Of a stretch of DNA of 64,000 nucleotides, positions 16,922 to 26,216 are shown piece by piece; the first letter of the stretch is position 1, and each line of letters starts with the position of its first letter. A program made the position numbers and the translations under genes. The stretch covers positions 59,685-123,684 of the forward strand of contig NZ_QQOA01000023.1 in NCBI RefSeq assembly GCF_003443895.1, read 5' to 3'. This DNA comes from Paraburkholderia phosphatilytica. GTDB lineage: Bacteria > Pseudomonadota > Gammaproteobacteria > Burkholderiales > Burkholderiaceae. The notes beneath the pieces were generated by a model. The model saw only the letters and a program-made list of their open reading frames with translations. It did not search any database and had not been told where the DNA came from.

Positions 16922-17722
16922 TCAATAAGCGAAATTCCGGTAACTCTCATCGAACGTGCGCGGCGTCGCATCGACCTTCGGCATGAAACGCAGCAGCCGC
17001 TTCGCGCGCGGCGGCAGCGCATCGAATACCTGTCGCGGCACCGCGATGCTCACCTCGGGGCGGAAATACCACGCGCGGCTATAGCCGATCACGACCATCG
17101 GGCGCGGCTCGCCGATATGGTTCGGCGTGCCGCGATGCAGCCCGCGCACGTCGCGGATCATCACGTCGCCCATTCGCATCGGCACACGCTCCGCGGCGAT
17201 CTCGCCGGCTTCGAGCGCGCGCAGCGCGTCGTCGCGCGACATCCGGTGCGTGCCGCGCGTCGTCTCGAGCGAGCCGTTGCGTTCGTCGACGTCGACGAGC
17301 GGGAAATTCACCGCAAGCTGGAACGACGGCGTTTCCGCGAAATCGTCGAAGAGCGGCGGCGTATCGCGATGCCAGTCCTGGAAACCGGAGCCTTGCACGG
17401 GCGTATCGGTGGCGAGCTGGCACATCACCGGGTCCGCACCCGCGATGCGCTCGACGATGCTCACGATGTCGTCGTCGCAGATCACGGCTGGGTCAGCGAA
17501 ATCGCCTTCGAACGGCAGCGTCACGTAGTAGCGGCCCGGTCCGCGATTGCCGTTGCCGCCCTCAGCGTGTGAGGCGCCGATATGCGGCGCGAGCAGCGGC
17601 GCGAACTGCTGCTGCCAGCGGTGCATCACGTCGACAGGGAAATGATCCGGCAGCAGCACGAAGCCATCGCGCTCGAACTGTTGCGCAAGCGCGTCGCGCG
17701 ACGCGTCGTCGTAACGGGGCAT
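16922..17722 (-). CDS. phytanoyl-CoA dioxygenase family protein (first copy)
   Basis: The 266-residue product belongs to the Fe(II)/2-oxoglutarate-dependent PhyH family. The iron-binding facial triad is visible: HRD (His118, Asp120) in QDWHRDTPPLF and the distal His196 in GLHRGTPNH. These enzymes hydroxylate unactivated carbons of lipids or small metabolites; the substrate is not evident. The gene stands alone, converging with pdeM. It shares only general family similarity with the second PhyH protein at 49058. Confidence 0.88.
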   Translation of the reverse strand: MPRYDDASRDALAQQFERDGFVLLPDHFPVDVMHRWQQQFAPLLAPHIGASHAEGGNGNRGPGRYYVTLPFEGDFADPAVICDDDIVSIVERIAGADPVMCQLATDTPVQGSGFQDWHRDTPPLFDDFAETPSFQLAVNFPLVDVDERNGSLETTRGTHRMSRDDALRALEAGEIAAERVPMRMGDVMIRDVRGLHRGTPNHIGEPRPMVVIGYSRAWYFRPEVSIAVPRQVFDALPPRAKRLLRFMPKVDATPRTFDESYRNFAY

Positions 17723-17839
17723 GCGTGTCTCCGGTAATCGTCGTTGTCTTCCGACTATACCGAAGTCCCTTTCTTCGCGACGCGAACCGCGGCAGCGAAA
17801 GCGGCCCTGAAAACAGGCGTTATCGAATCAGCGCGCAAA

Positions 17840-19432
17840 TCACGCACTCATCGCGAGCCCGGCATCCGGGACGATAGCGGTAGCGCCAACCGTCTCGCGT
17901 TGCGCACGCAACGCCGACTCCACGCCTTTCGCGTCCTTGCGACGACGCGCGGTCACAGGCCGCGTCTCCGTCAACGCCGCATACAGCTCGCCATAGCGCG
18001 CAACCGGACGTCCCCAGCCCGAGTCGCGTTCCATCGCATTGCGCTGAAGCGCGTGCCACAGCGACGGATTGCCGAACGCATCGAGCGCGCGGTCCACGGC
18101 CTGCACCACGCCGTCCACGCTCTCGCGCTCGAACAGGAACCCGGTTGCCGCGCCATGCCGGCCATAGTCGAGCGAGTAGTCGCGGATCGTATCCGCAAGC
18201 CCGCCTACACGCGACGCGATCGGCACCGTGCCGTAGCGCATCGCATAGAGTTGCGTGAGGCCGCAGGGCTCGAAGCGGCTGCCGTGCAGCAGCATGTCGG
18301 CGCCCGCATGCAGCTGATGCGCACGCGCTTCGTCGTAGCCGATATGCACGCCGACGCGGCCGCGCCATTGCGCGGCCAGCGCGATGAGACGCTGTTCGAG
18401 CCGCGTCTCGCCCTCGCCCAGCACCGCGAACTGCAGCCGCGGATGCTGCACGAGCATTGCGGGTATCGCGTCGACCACCACGTCCGCGAGCTTCTGCTCA
18501 GTGAGCCGGCTGCCGATCGCGACGAGCGGCGCGAACGGCTCGCGCTCGAGCCCGAACATCTGCTGCAGCGCGCGTTTGCACGCGTGCTTGCCGCTCACGT
18601 CGACCGCCGAATACGAACGCGCGATCAGCGGATCGATCTCCGGATTCCACACCTCCATGTCGATCCCGTTCGTGATGCCCGTCACCTTGCGCGCGACCGA
18701 TTGCAGCACGCCTTCCATCCGGTGACCGAAACGCGGCGTCATGATCTCGTTCGCGTAGCGCTCGCTGACCGTCGTCACGCGGTCCGCGTGCACGATGCCC
18801 GCCTTCATCAGGCTCAGCTCACCATAGAACTCGATGCTGCGCTCGTCGGTGAGCGCGGGCGCGAGCAGCTCGGGCGGCACGCCGATCCAGCTGCCCATCG
18901 CGAGCGGGAAATTACCCTGAAACGCGAGGTTGTGGACCGTGAACACGCTGCGCGCGCGCACGCCGCCAAGCTTCAGAAACAGCGGCGTGAGACCCGCATG
19001 CCAGTCGTGCGCGTGCACGACGTCCGGACGCTTGATGCCGCGAATGCCGCGCGCGATCCGCGCCGCAGCCGCCGCCAGCGACGCGAATCGCACCAGATTG
19101 TCGAGATAGTCGCGGCCGCCCGGGTCGCGGTAGAGTCCTTCGCGTTCGTACAGATGATCCATCTGCAGCAGCAGCACCGGCAGGCCGCTATCGGGCATCT
19201 GCGCGCGGATCAGCGTCGCGTCGCCGCCCGGCAGTCCCGCGAGCCGGCCCACCGGCGTCTTGCCAAGCGCGCGACGCAACGCGCCCGGATACGCGGGCAT
19301 CAGGATCGACACTTCGACGCCGGCATCGCGCAACGCGGCGCCATAGGCGCTGACCATGTCTCCGAGCCCACCGCTCTTCGCTAGCGGTACGGCTTCGGAC
19401 GCAACCATCAGGACGTTGAGCGGCAAGTGCAC
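17840..19432 (-). CDS. glgA: glycogen synthase GlgA (ADP-glucose type)
   Basis: GlgA transfers glucose from ADP-glucose to glycogen in the cytoplasm (glycosyltransferase family 5). The 530-residue product has KSGGLGDM near residue 19, matching the KTGGL substrate motif. It also has HAHDWHAG near residue 135 and the C-terminal donor-site block SRFEPCGLTQLYAMRYG. No ATG fits the conserved start. I use GTG at 19432; a TTG at 19426 with GGAG five bases upstream is equally plausible. About 50 residues at the C-terminus exceed the usual length. The frame is open a further 105 codons upstream, but a strong hairpin lies there and no homology is seen. No other glycogen gene is in the window. Confidence 0.92.
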   Translation of the reverse strand: MHLPLNVLMVASEAVPLAKSGGLGDMVSAYGAALRDAGVEVSILMPAYPGALRRALGKTPVGRLAGLPGGDATLIRAQMPDSGLPVLLLQMDHLYEREGLYRDPGGRDYLDNLVRFASLAAAAARIARGIRGIKRPDVVHAHDWHAGLTPLFLKLGGVRARSVFTVHNLAFQGNFPLAMGSWIGVPPELLAPALTDERSIEFYGELSLMKAGIVHADRVTTVSERYANEIMTPRFGHRMEGVLQSVARKVTGITNGIDMEVWNPEIDPLIARSYSAVDVSGKHACKRALQQMFGLEREPFAPLVAIGSRLTEQKLADVVVDAIPAMLVQHPRLQFAVLGEGETRLEQRLIALAAQWRGRVGVHIGYDEARAHQLHAGADMLLHGSRFEPCGLTQLYAMRYGTVPIASRVGGLADTIRDYSLDYGRHGAATGFLFERESVDGVVQAVDRALDAFGNPSLWHALQRNAMERDSGWGRPVARYGELYAALTETRPVTARRRKDAKGVESALRAQRETVGATAIVPDAGLAMSA

Positions 19433-19459
19433 TCCGGCATTCAGGAGAAAAGCGAATGA

Positions 19460-19505
19460 CGCGAGCCTGGATGTCGACGACGCGGCGTCGACATCCAGGC
19501 TCGCG
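19460..19505. other. perfect 20-bp hairpin ahead of glgA
   Basis: The arms at 19460-19479 and 19486-19505 are perfectly complementary, with a 6-base loop (ACGCGG). On the minus strand the hairpin ends 27 bases before the glgA start. A short T-run (CTTTTCTCC) follows seven to eight bases after the stem, so a classic terminator is doubtful. It lies in a 368-base interval (19433-19800) in which I see no gene. It could act as an attenuator or mRNA stabilizer, or be a repetitive palindromic element. Confidence 0.75.
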
Positions 19506-19800
19506 CCGCGAAGTCGGTGATACAGGTCGGTGCAACAGGAAGATGAAACGGAAAGCCAACGCACAGGAGCAAAGCCTGTGCCATTTGACCTCGCGCATGT
19601 GAAGCGCGGATGTCGTGCCGAGCCGTCTCGATGACGGCACAGCAAAGCAGAGGGGCGAGTGAGTGCGGCTGAACACCAGAACCGGCGGCCACCGCGAGCC
19701 ATCAGACCGCAACGCTTCACGCCGTTGCGGCACTGCAGAAATGACAACGCTTGCTAACTTTTTGTAGCGCTTTTTTCAGAACGGCAAAACGTCGCGCCCT

Positions 19801-20919
19801 TCAGTCGAACGATGGCCGCCACGCGAAGCCCGCTTCGACCGATTCGCCCGGCGCGAGCACACAGCCGCCCTTGTCCGCGACGGGCACGTCGAGATTCAGC
19901 CAGTCGGTAGTGTTGCTCACGGGCTCCGCGCAGAAGAATGGCTGGTCCGACGGCGAATACAGCACGAAGCAGTCGAGCGGCGCCTCGGCGACGAGCGTGA
20001 GGCTGCGATGCTCGTCCGGCCACACGATGCGCGCTTCGCGATTCCAGCCGGTGAAGTTGTTGTCGAGCGAAAACCCGTCGATCACCAGGCCCTGCTTCAG
20101 TGCGTCGACGGCCGGATGCGGGGCAAGCGCGACAGGCAACAGTGCATCGTCGGATGCCCACATCGCGCGTACGCCGGTTTCGATGCGCGTGCCAGCCGAA
20201 CGCGGGTAGTACGGATGATGACCGAAGCCGCAAGGCATCGGCCGCGTGTCGAGATTGCACACGCTGAGATGGATCGACAGACCGTCCGCATCGAGCACGA
20301 TCCGCTGGCGCGCCTCGTAGCGAAACGGCCAGCCGGGTTCGGATGCGGTGCCTGCCAGCGGCGAGGGTTCGTGACGGAACACCAGTTCCACCGTATTCGC
20401 GGTGCGCTTCGCGATCTGCCACGGGCGCTTCCACGCGTGGCCATGCAACGCGTGGCGCAGCATGCCCTCGCCCATCGGCAGCTGCCAGCTCACGCCTTCG
20501 AACGTGAAGCGTCCGTCACGGATGCGGTTGCAGTACGGGAAGAGCGGGAAGCTCGCGAGCTCCAGCGGATCGCCCGCAGCAAGCGCGGCGCGGCTCGTTG
20601 GGCGCAGCCAGTGGATCGGGCCGCGCGCCGTGTCGTCGTAGAACGCGACGAGCGAGCCGCCCAGCTCCGGCGCTACCACCGTGCGCCGCGCGTCATAACG
20701 AAGCACGACGAGCGCCGGATCCGCCAGCACCGCCGGATCGTATGCAGGCGCAACCGCCGCGCTGGATGAAGCAACCGCGCCGGTTCGCGGCGCGTCCGAC
20801 GCGCGTGCCGCACGCGGCGCCTTGTGCTGCCGAGACTTCGGCGCTGCGCCGCCACGCGCGGGAAAAGCAGAAGTGTGCCGGCTACTCAAGACCAGGACTC
20901 CCGTGATCGTGGTGGACAC
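19801..20919 (-). CDS. aldose 1-epimerase (galactose mutarotase) family protein
   Basis: The product is a galactose mutarotase-like enzyme that interconverts alpha and beta anomers of sugars. Catalytic landmarks are the histidines of HALHGHAWKRPW and GFGHHPYY and the glutamate of LAPGESVEAGFAW near the C-terminus. The family fold begins at LVVLRYDARRTVVAPELGG. The start is uncertain: I give the GTG at 20919, but a TTG at 20889 with a GGGAG site eight bases upstream also fits. The first 60 or so residues are low-complexity Ala/Arg/Ser. It lies divergent to the LacI-type regulator, so sugar-responsive control is likely. Confidence 0.85.
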   Translation of the reverse strand: MSTTITGVLVLSSRHTSAFPARGGAAPKSRQHKAPRAARASDAPRTGAVASSSAAVAPAYDPAVLADPALVVLRYDARRTVVAPELGGSLVAFYDDTARGPIHWLRPTSRAALAAGDPLELASFPLFPYCNRIRDGRFTFEGVSWQLPMGEGMLRHALHGHAWKRPWQIAKRTANTVELVFRHEPSPLAGTASEPGWPFRYEARQRIVLDADGLSIHLSVCNLDTRPMPCGFGHHPYYPRSAGTRIETGVRAMWASDDALLPVALAPHPAVDALKQGLVIDGFSLDNNFTGWNREARIVWPDEHRSLTLVAEAPLDCFVLYSPSDQPFFCAEPVSNTTDWLNLDVPVADKGGCVLAPGESVEAGFAWRPSFD

Positions 20920-21000
20920 AACCGCGCACGGCCGATCCGCGCGTTTCCCGCCAGCGTCCACCTGCCGCGAGGGTCGCACAAACCGATACGTCAGGTCAAA

Positions 21001-21129
21001 TTATTACTAATAAAATCGCTCAAAAGCGCCTGAAAGCCGCCGCCGAAAGGCCATGAAATCTGGCGATGAATGCCAATTGCGGGTCGCGATTATTAGTGTT
21101 ACCGTCATTTCGCCCCGCGCGCGCGGGGC
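21001..21129. promoter_or_regulatory. palindromes between mutarotase and lacI-type gene
   Basis: The 231-base divergent interval (20920-21150) holds an A/T-rich palindrome TTATTACTAATAA (21001-21013), a partly similar stretch TTATTAGTGTTAC near 21090, and a perfect 18-base palindrome GCCCCGCGCGCGCGGGGC (21112-21129) about 20 bases before the regulator start. The A/T-rich sites are candidate operators for the neighbouring LacI-type protein. That link is inference. Confidence 0.4.
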
Positions 21130-21150
21130 CTCACGCTACCTGGCAAGCCA

Positions 21151-22296
21151 ATGAAAAAATCCACCCAGCGTCGCCCGACCATGACCGACATCGCCAAGGC
21201 AACCGGCGTGTCGCAGTCCACGGTGTCTCTCGTCCTGAACGGCGCGGTCGGCGCGAAATTCTCCGAAGGCACGCGCAAGAAAGTGCTGAAGGCGGCCGAA
21301 GAACTCGGCTACCAGTTGCCTACCCGTGCCACCGTGCCGCTCGCGCCGGGCGAGCGCAACCTGATCGTGTATGTCGCGGACGAAATCTCGACCAGCCCGC
21401 ATCCCGTCGTGAACGTCGACGGCGCGCGCGATGCCGCGTGGAACAACGGCTGTCTGCTCGCCGTGTACTCGACGCACGGCAACGCCGACATCGAGGCGCG
21501 CGTACTGCAGGAAACGCTGTCGAACCCGAACGTGCTCGGCGTCGTCTACGCGACCGTCTACACCCGCAAGGTCACGCTGCCGGCCGCGCTGCTGAAGGTG
21601 CCGGCGGTGCTGCTGAACTGCTATTCGGCGGAGCACGCGCTGTCGTCGGTGGTGCCCGCCGAAGTGGCGGGCGGCCACACCGCGACCGAATACCTGACGG
21701 CCGCGGGCCACCGCCGGATCGGCTTCATCAACGGCGAAACCTGGCAGGACGCCGCGAAAGACCGCCTGAAAGGCTACCGCCAGGCGCTCACTACCGCGGA
21801 CCTGCTGTACGACGAGAACCTCGTGCGCGACGGCGACTGGAGTTCAGGCAAAGGCTTCGAACACACGCTGTCGCTGATGCGCGAACCGAATCCGCCCACC
21901 GCGATCTTCTGCGCGAACGACCTGACCGCGATCGGCGCAATCGAGGCGCTCAAGCAGCTCGGCCTGCGAGTGCCCGAGGACGTCTCGGTGATGGGCTACG
22001 ACGACCAGGAAATCGCGCGGCACACGCACCCGCCGCTCACCACCGTCGTGCTGCCGAACTACGAACTGGGCCGCTGGGCCGTCGAAACCCTGCTGCAGGA
22101 GGAAGAGAACCGCAGCGCCGGCGCGCCGTTCAAGCGCCGCACGATCAAGCTGGACGGTCCGCTGATCGAGCGCGGCTCGGTCGGCGTGCCGCCCTCGCCC
22201 GATGCGCGTGCGTCCGGCGGAGACGGCGGTGGCAGCGGCAGGTCATCGGGCCAGCCCGGCACGGGGGATACCCTAAGTAATATTCTTAATGATTGA
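21151..22296 (+). CDS. LacI-family transcriptional regulator
   Basis: The 381-residue product has an N-terminal LacI helix-turn-helix (MTDIAKATGVSQSTVSLVLN, residues 11-30), the hinge, and a periplasmic-binding-type effector domain ending near residue 345. Features such as GYDDQEIARHTHPPLTTV are typical. After the normal end there is a tail of about 35 residues rich in Gly, Ser and Pro, likely disordered. Its position between a mutarotase and a sugar ABC transporter suggests that it senses the transported sugar. The start is the ATG at 21151. Confidence 0.93.
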   Translation: MKKSTQRRPTMTDIAKATGVSQSTVSLVLNGAVGAKFSEGTRKKVLKAAEELGYQLPTRATVPLAPGERNLIVYVADEISTSPHPVVNVDGARDAAWNNGCLLAVYSTHGNADIEARVLQETLSNPNVLGVVYATVYTRKVTLPAALLKVPAVLLNCYSAEHALSSVVPAEVAGGHTATEYLTAAGHRRIGFINGETWQDAAKDRLKGYRQALTTADLLYDENLVRDGDWSSGKGFEHTLSLMREPNPPTAIFCANDLTAIGAIEALKQLGLRVPEDVSVMGYDDQEIARHTHPPLTTVVLPNYELGRWAVETLLQEEENRSAGAPFKRRTIKLDGPLIERGSVGVPPSPDARASGGDGGGSGRSSGQPGTGDTLSNILND

Positions 22297-22329
22297 CTGA
22301 TAATATTAACGATGAAGGGTCGGGCAGGA

Positions 22330-22353
22330 CCGGCCGGACGAGGATCCGGCCGG
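22330..22353. other. CCGGCCGG inverted repeat after the regulator gene
   Basis: Two identical, self-complementary CCGGCCGG boxes (22330-22337, 22346-22353) are separated by 8 bases and can form one hairpin. It lies 34 bases after the regulator stop codon and about 120 bases before the binding-protein gene. Weak termination or a regulator site are both possible. No T-run follows. Confidence 0.4.
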
Positions 22354-22472
22354 ACATCGGCGAGGTTCGTCCGCCGCCGTCGTGAAGCTGTAATGGGACG
22401 GGCAACGCTGTCAATAACAACGAAGTCACAAAGTCGTTAGCACCTGTTGGGTCAACAACAACGGAGACACGC

Positions 22473-23504
22473 ATGTCATCAGTCAAACTGCAGCACAAGC
22501 TCGTCACGCTCGCGCTCTGTGTCGCGGGCGCATGGTCGTTCGGCGCTTCCGCGCAGGACAACAGCGCGCAGAAAGTGCAGAACGCATCCAGCGAAACCTG
22601 TACGAACCCGAAGCCCAGCAATCAGTCGCTGAAAGGTCTCGTGGTCGGCTTCTCGCAGTCGGAGAACGAACAGAACCCGTTCCGCGCGACGGAAACCGCA
22701 TCGGTGCGCGCCGCCGCGAAGGCCGCGGGCGTCAAGCGTCTGCTCTATACGAACGCGAACGACAACCAGGCGAAACAGGTTGCCGATATCGAGAGCATGA
22801 TCAATCAGGGAGCCCAGGCGCTGATCGTCGCGCCTAACGATTCGACCGGCCTGCAGCCGGCGTTTGCCCAGGCGAAAGCCAAAGGTATTCCAGTCGTGAC
22901 GATCGACCGCCAGACGGCCGGCAACTTCTGCGAGGACTACATCACGTTCCTCGGCTCGGACTTCTACGAGCAGGGCAAGCGCGCCGCACAGGCGCTCGCC
23001 GACGCGACGGGCGGCAAGGCGGTGATCGCCGAGATCCAGGGCGGCTACGGTAACACGGTGGAAAGCCAGCGTACCGACGGCTTCGCCGAAGTGCTGAAGA
23101 AGTACCCGGACATGAAGCTCGCCGCTGCGCAAACGGCGAACTGGTCGACGACCGAAGCGCAGAAAGTCATGGAACAGATCCTGCTGTCACACCCCGACGT
23201 CAACGCCGTGTACACGCACGCCGACGTGATGACGCTCGGCGCGATCACCGCGCTGCGCCAGGCCGGCAAGCTGAAGGGCGTGACGATCGTGTCGATCGAC
23301 GGCACGAAGGACGTGGTGCGCGACATCACCGACGGCGTCGTGGTCGCGGACGTGGAAACCAATCCGCGTTTCGGCCCGCTCGCCTTCCAGTCGCTCGCCG
23401 ACTGGTTCGCCGGCAAGCCGGTCGCGCAGAAGCAGATCATGAAGGACGCGCTGTACGACAAGACCAACGCGAAGAAGTCGCTCGACGCAGGCGCGGTGTA
23501 CTGA
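22473..23504 (+). CDS. ytfQ: sugar ABC transporter periplasmic binding protein, YtfQ-like
   Basis: The 343-residue product has a signal peptide ending FGASAQ and a ribose/galactofuranose-type periplasmic binding fold. Family marks are VVGFSQSENEQNPFRATETA near the mature start, NDNQAKQVADIESMINQGAQ, APNDSTGLQPAF and VSIDGTKDVVRDITDG. The first of these is characteristic of the YtfQ subgroup, which binds galactofuranose in E. coli. A GGAGACACGC ribosome site precedes the ATG. It heads an operon with one double ATPase and two different permeases, the same layout as ytfQRT-yjfF. The substrate remains inferred. Confidence 0.88.
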   Translation: MSSVKLQHKLVTLALCVAGAWSFGASAQDNSAQKVQNASSETCTNPKPSNQSLKGLVVGFSQSENEQNPFRATETASVRAAAKAAGVKRLLYTNANDNQAKQVADIESMINQGAQALIVAPNDSTGLQPAFAQAKAKGIPVVTIDRQTAGNFCEDYITFLGSDFYEQGKRAAQALADATGGKAVIAEIQGGYGNTVESQRTDGFAEVLKKYPDMKLAAAQTANWSTTEAQKVMEQILLSHPDVNAVYTHADVMTLGAITALRQAGKLKGVTIVSIDGTKDVVRDITDGVVVADVETNPRFGPLAFQSLADWFAGKPVAQKQIMKDALYDKTNAKKSLDAGAVY

Positions 23505-23560
23505 CGCTTTCGTCACCGCTTGTCTCAACGCTTGTTTAAAGACTAGCAGGCTGATGACGC

Positions 23561-25153
23561 ATGAACGATCCGCAGCAGGCAGTCCCCCACCCGGCCGGTC
23601 GCGCTGACCGCAACCACGCCGGCTCGCCCGGCCAGGTGGTGCTCGAAACCCGCAACGCGTCGAAGACCTTCGGGGTCGTCCGCGCGCTGCGGGACGTCTC
23701 CCTCACGTTGCGCGCGGGCGAGGTGCATGGCCTCGTCGGCGAGAACGGCGCGGGCAAGTCCACCCTTATCAAGATCCTGACGGGCTTCTACCAGCCCGAT
23801 GAAGGCGGCGTTGTGCTGGACGGCAACGCGGTCGCGTTCGATTCGCCGCGCACCGCGCAGCTGAATGGCGTGTGCGCCGTGTATCAGGAGATCAACCTGA
23901 TTCCGGAGCGCAGCGTCGCCGAGAACATCTTCATCGGTCACGAGCCGAAACGTTTCGGCATACTGATCGACCGGCGCCGCATGAACGACATGGCGCACGA
24001 CATCGTGCGGCGCTACGGCCTCACCGTCGATCCGGTCGCGAAGCTGAGTTCGCTCGGGCTCGGCGAGCAGCAGATGGTGTCGATCGCACGCGGCGTATCG
24101 CTCGGCGCCCGCGTGCTGATTCTCGACGAACCGACCTCCGCCCTCTCCGGCGCGGAAGTCGAAGTGCTGTTCCAGGTGGTGGACCGGCTGCGCGCCGACG
24201 GCATCGCGCTGCTGTTCGTGAGCCACCGGCTGTCCGAATGCTACCGGCTGTGCGACCGCTTCACGGTGATGCGCGATGGCGCAGTCGTGAAGACCGGCAC
24301 GCCCGCCGAACTGCCGCGCAATGCGCTGATCGCCGCGATGCTCGGACGCGAAGGCAAGGGTCTCGGCGGTCATGGCGGCCAGCGCGATACGCGCGGCGCG
24401 GCCGATGCGCAACCGGCGCTGCAGGTCGACAAACTCCGCTGGCGCACGCGCGTGCGCGATGTGTCGATGCGGGTCGCGCCGAAGGAAATCGTCGGTCTCG
24501 CGGGGCTGCTCGGCTCGGGCCGCACCGAGACCTTCAAGACCGTATTCGGCGCGCAGAAGGCCGACGCCGGCGACGTGCACGTGCAAGGCAATCTGCTCGG
24601 CCACACCGCGCCGGCGCGTTCGATCGATCGCGGCGTCGCGTTCCTGTCCGAAGACCGGCGCTCGGAAGGCATCTTTCCGCGGCTGTCGGTGCGCGACAAC
24701 ATCGTCGCGTCGGTGCTGCCGCGCATCTCGCGCTTCGGCTTCATTTCGCACCGCAAGCAGGAAGCGCTGGTAAAGCGCTACATCGAGGAACTCGGTATCA
24801 AGACCGCCGGACCGGGCGCGCTGATCTCGACGCTCTCCGGCGGCAACCAGCAGAAGGCGCTGATCGCGCGCTGCCTGTCGACGCACCCGACCGTGCTGCT
24901 GCTCGACGATCCCACACGCGGCATCGACGTCGGCGCGAAAGAGGAAGTGCATCGCGTCGTGCAGGAACTCGCGGACGAAGGACTCGCGGTGGTCGTCACG
25001 TCGTCGGAGATGGAAGAGCTGCTCGAGCTGACGGACCGGCTCGTGGTGCTCAACGAAGGCGTAAGCACCGGCGAGATCGCGACCAAAGGCGCGAGCCCGG
25101 ACGACGTGCTCGCGATCCTTGCGAGCAGCACGCCGTCGGCATCGTCGCAGTAG
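23561..25153 (+). CDS. ytfR: sugar ABC transporter ATP-binding protein (two ATPase domains), YtfR-like
   Basis: This 530-residue cytoplasmic protein has two tandem ATPase modules, as usual for class 2 carbohydrate (CUT2) transporters. The first has Walker A GENGAGKST near residue 62 and LILDEPTSAL. The second has the degenerate Walker A GLLGSGRTE, signature LSGGNQQK and LLLDDPTRGIDVG, typical of RbsA/YtfR proteins. It energizes uptake through the two permeases encoded next. It starts 56 bases after the binding-protein gene. Confidence 0.92.
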   Translation: MNDPQQAVPHPAGRADRNHAGSPGQVVLETRNASKTFGVVRALRDVSLTLRAGEVHGLVGENGAGKSTLIKILTGFYQPDEGGVVLDGNAVAFDSPRTAQLNGVCAVYQEINLIPERSVAENIFIGHEPKRFGILIDRRRMNDMAHDIVRRYGLTVDPVAKLSSLGLGEQQMVSIARGVSLGARVLILDEPTSALSGAEVEVLFQVVDRLRADGIALLFVSHRLSECYRLCDRFTVMRDGAVVKTGTPAELPRNALIAAMLGREGKGLGGHGGQRDTRGAADAQPALQVDKLRWRTRVRDVSMRVAPKEIVGLAGLLGSGRTETFKTVFGAQKADAGDVHVQGNLLGHTAPARSIDRGVAFLSEDRRSEGIFPRLSVRDNIVASVLPRISRFGFISHRKQEALVKRYIEELGIKTAGPGALISTLSGGNQQKALIARCLSTHPTVLLLDDPTRGIDVGAKEEVHRVVQELADEGLAVVVTSSEMEELLELTDRLVVLNEGVSTGEIATKGASPDDVLAILASSTPSASSQ

Positions 25154-25237
25154 AACGCGCAAGCAGCGAGCGCGAACAGCGAACCCGCACGGCAGCCGCA
25201 TGGAGGCTGCCGGCCATCCAGAACCAACGAGGACAGC

Positions 25238-26209
25238 TTGAGTCTTTCGAACTCCCCGGCTCAAGGAGCGCGCGCCCAGCCCGGCCACGCGCTCCTCGTG
25301 TGGGCCCGCGAAAACAGCGTGTACGTGGCGCTCGCGGTGCTCGTGCTGATCAATCTGGCCGTCACGCCAGGCTTTTCGAATCCTCTCGCGGCGCGCAGCC
25401 TGCTGTTCGAAGCCGCGCCCGTGGTGATGATCGCGCTCGGCCAGAACCTCGCGATCGCGACGCGCGGCATCGACCTCTCCGTCGGCTCGGTGATGGCGCT
25501 CTCGAGCGCGACCATCGCGGTGTGTCTCGACTACGGCGCCGGCACCGCGATCTTCGCGGGCATCGCGATCGGCCTGATCGCCGGCATCTTCAACGGTGCG
25601 CTGGTGTCGATCGTGCGCATCGATCCGCTGATCTCCGGTCTCGCGCTGCTGGTCGCGGCGCGCGGCCTCGCGCAGGCGCTCGTCGGCGGTTCGCGGGTGA
25701 ACCTGCCGCCGTCGGACGCGTTCGACCTGCTCGGCACCGGCGCGCTCGGCCCGCTGCCGGTGGTGATGCTGATCGGCATCGTGCTGGCTGTCGTGATCTC
25801 GCTCGTGGTCAGGCGCACCACCTTCGGCCGCTATACGATCCTGATCGGCGCGAGCCGCGGCGCGGCGTTTCTCGCGGGCATTCCGGTGCGCCGCACGCTG
25901 TTCATGGTGTACGCGGCAAGCGGCATGCTGGCGGGTTTCGCGGGCGTGATCGCGACGGCGCGTCTCGGCGCGTCGGACCCGAACTATGTGGGCGTGAACT
26001 TCGAGCTCGACGCGATCGCGGCGTCGGTGATCGGCGGCACGCCGCTGTCGGGCGGGCGGATCTCGATCGTCGGCACCGTGTTCGGCGTGCTGCTGTTGCA
26101 GGTGCTCGACGCCAGCTTCATCATGAACAACATCAGCTATACGTACGCGCAGATCCTGAAGGCCGTGTTCATCGTCGTCGCGCTCTACCTGCAGCGGCAG
26201 GGAGGCTGA
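25238..26209 (+). CDS. ytfT: sugar ABC transporter permease, YtfT-like
   Basis: The 323-residue product is a BPD_transp_2-type integral membrane permease with eight to ten predicted helices. It contains LGQNLAIATRGIDLSVGSVM, the conserved loop of CUT2 permeases, and VIGGTPLSGGRISIVGTVFG. The start is a TTG at 25238 preceded by GAGGA at good spacing. No ATG fits upstream. It precedes a second, distinct permease by seven bases, as in ytfT-yjfF. Confidence 0.9.
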   Translation: MSLSNSPAQGARAQPGHALLVWARENSVYVALAVLVLINLAVTPGFSNPLAARSLLFEAAPVVMIALGQNLAIATRGIDLSVGSVMALSSATIAVCLDYGAGTAIFAGIAIGLIAGIFNGALVSIVRIDPLISGLALLVAARGLAQALVGGSRVNLPPSDAFDLLGTGALGPLPVVMLIGIVLAVVISLVVRRTTFGRYTILIGASRGAAFLAGIPVRRTLFMVYAASGMLAGFAGVIATARLGASDPNYVGVNFELDAIAASVIGGTPLSGGRISIVGTVFGVLLLQVLDASFIMNNISYTYAQILKAVFIVVALYLQRQGG

Positions 26210-26216
26210 GCCGCAG

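Noticed and set aside
17744..19384. 546-codon open frame on the plus strand
   Set aside because: Antisense to glgA; Arg/His-rich translation without recognisable domains.
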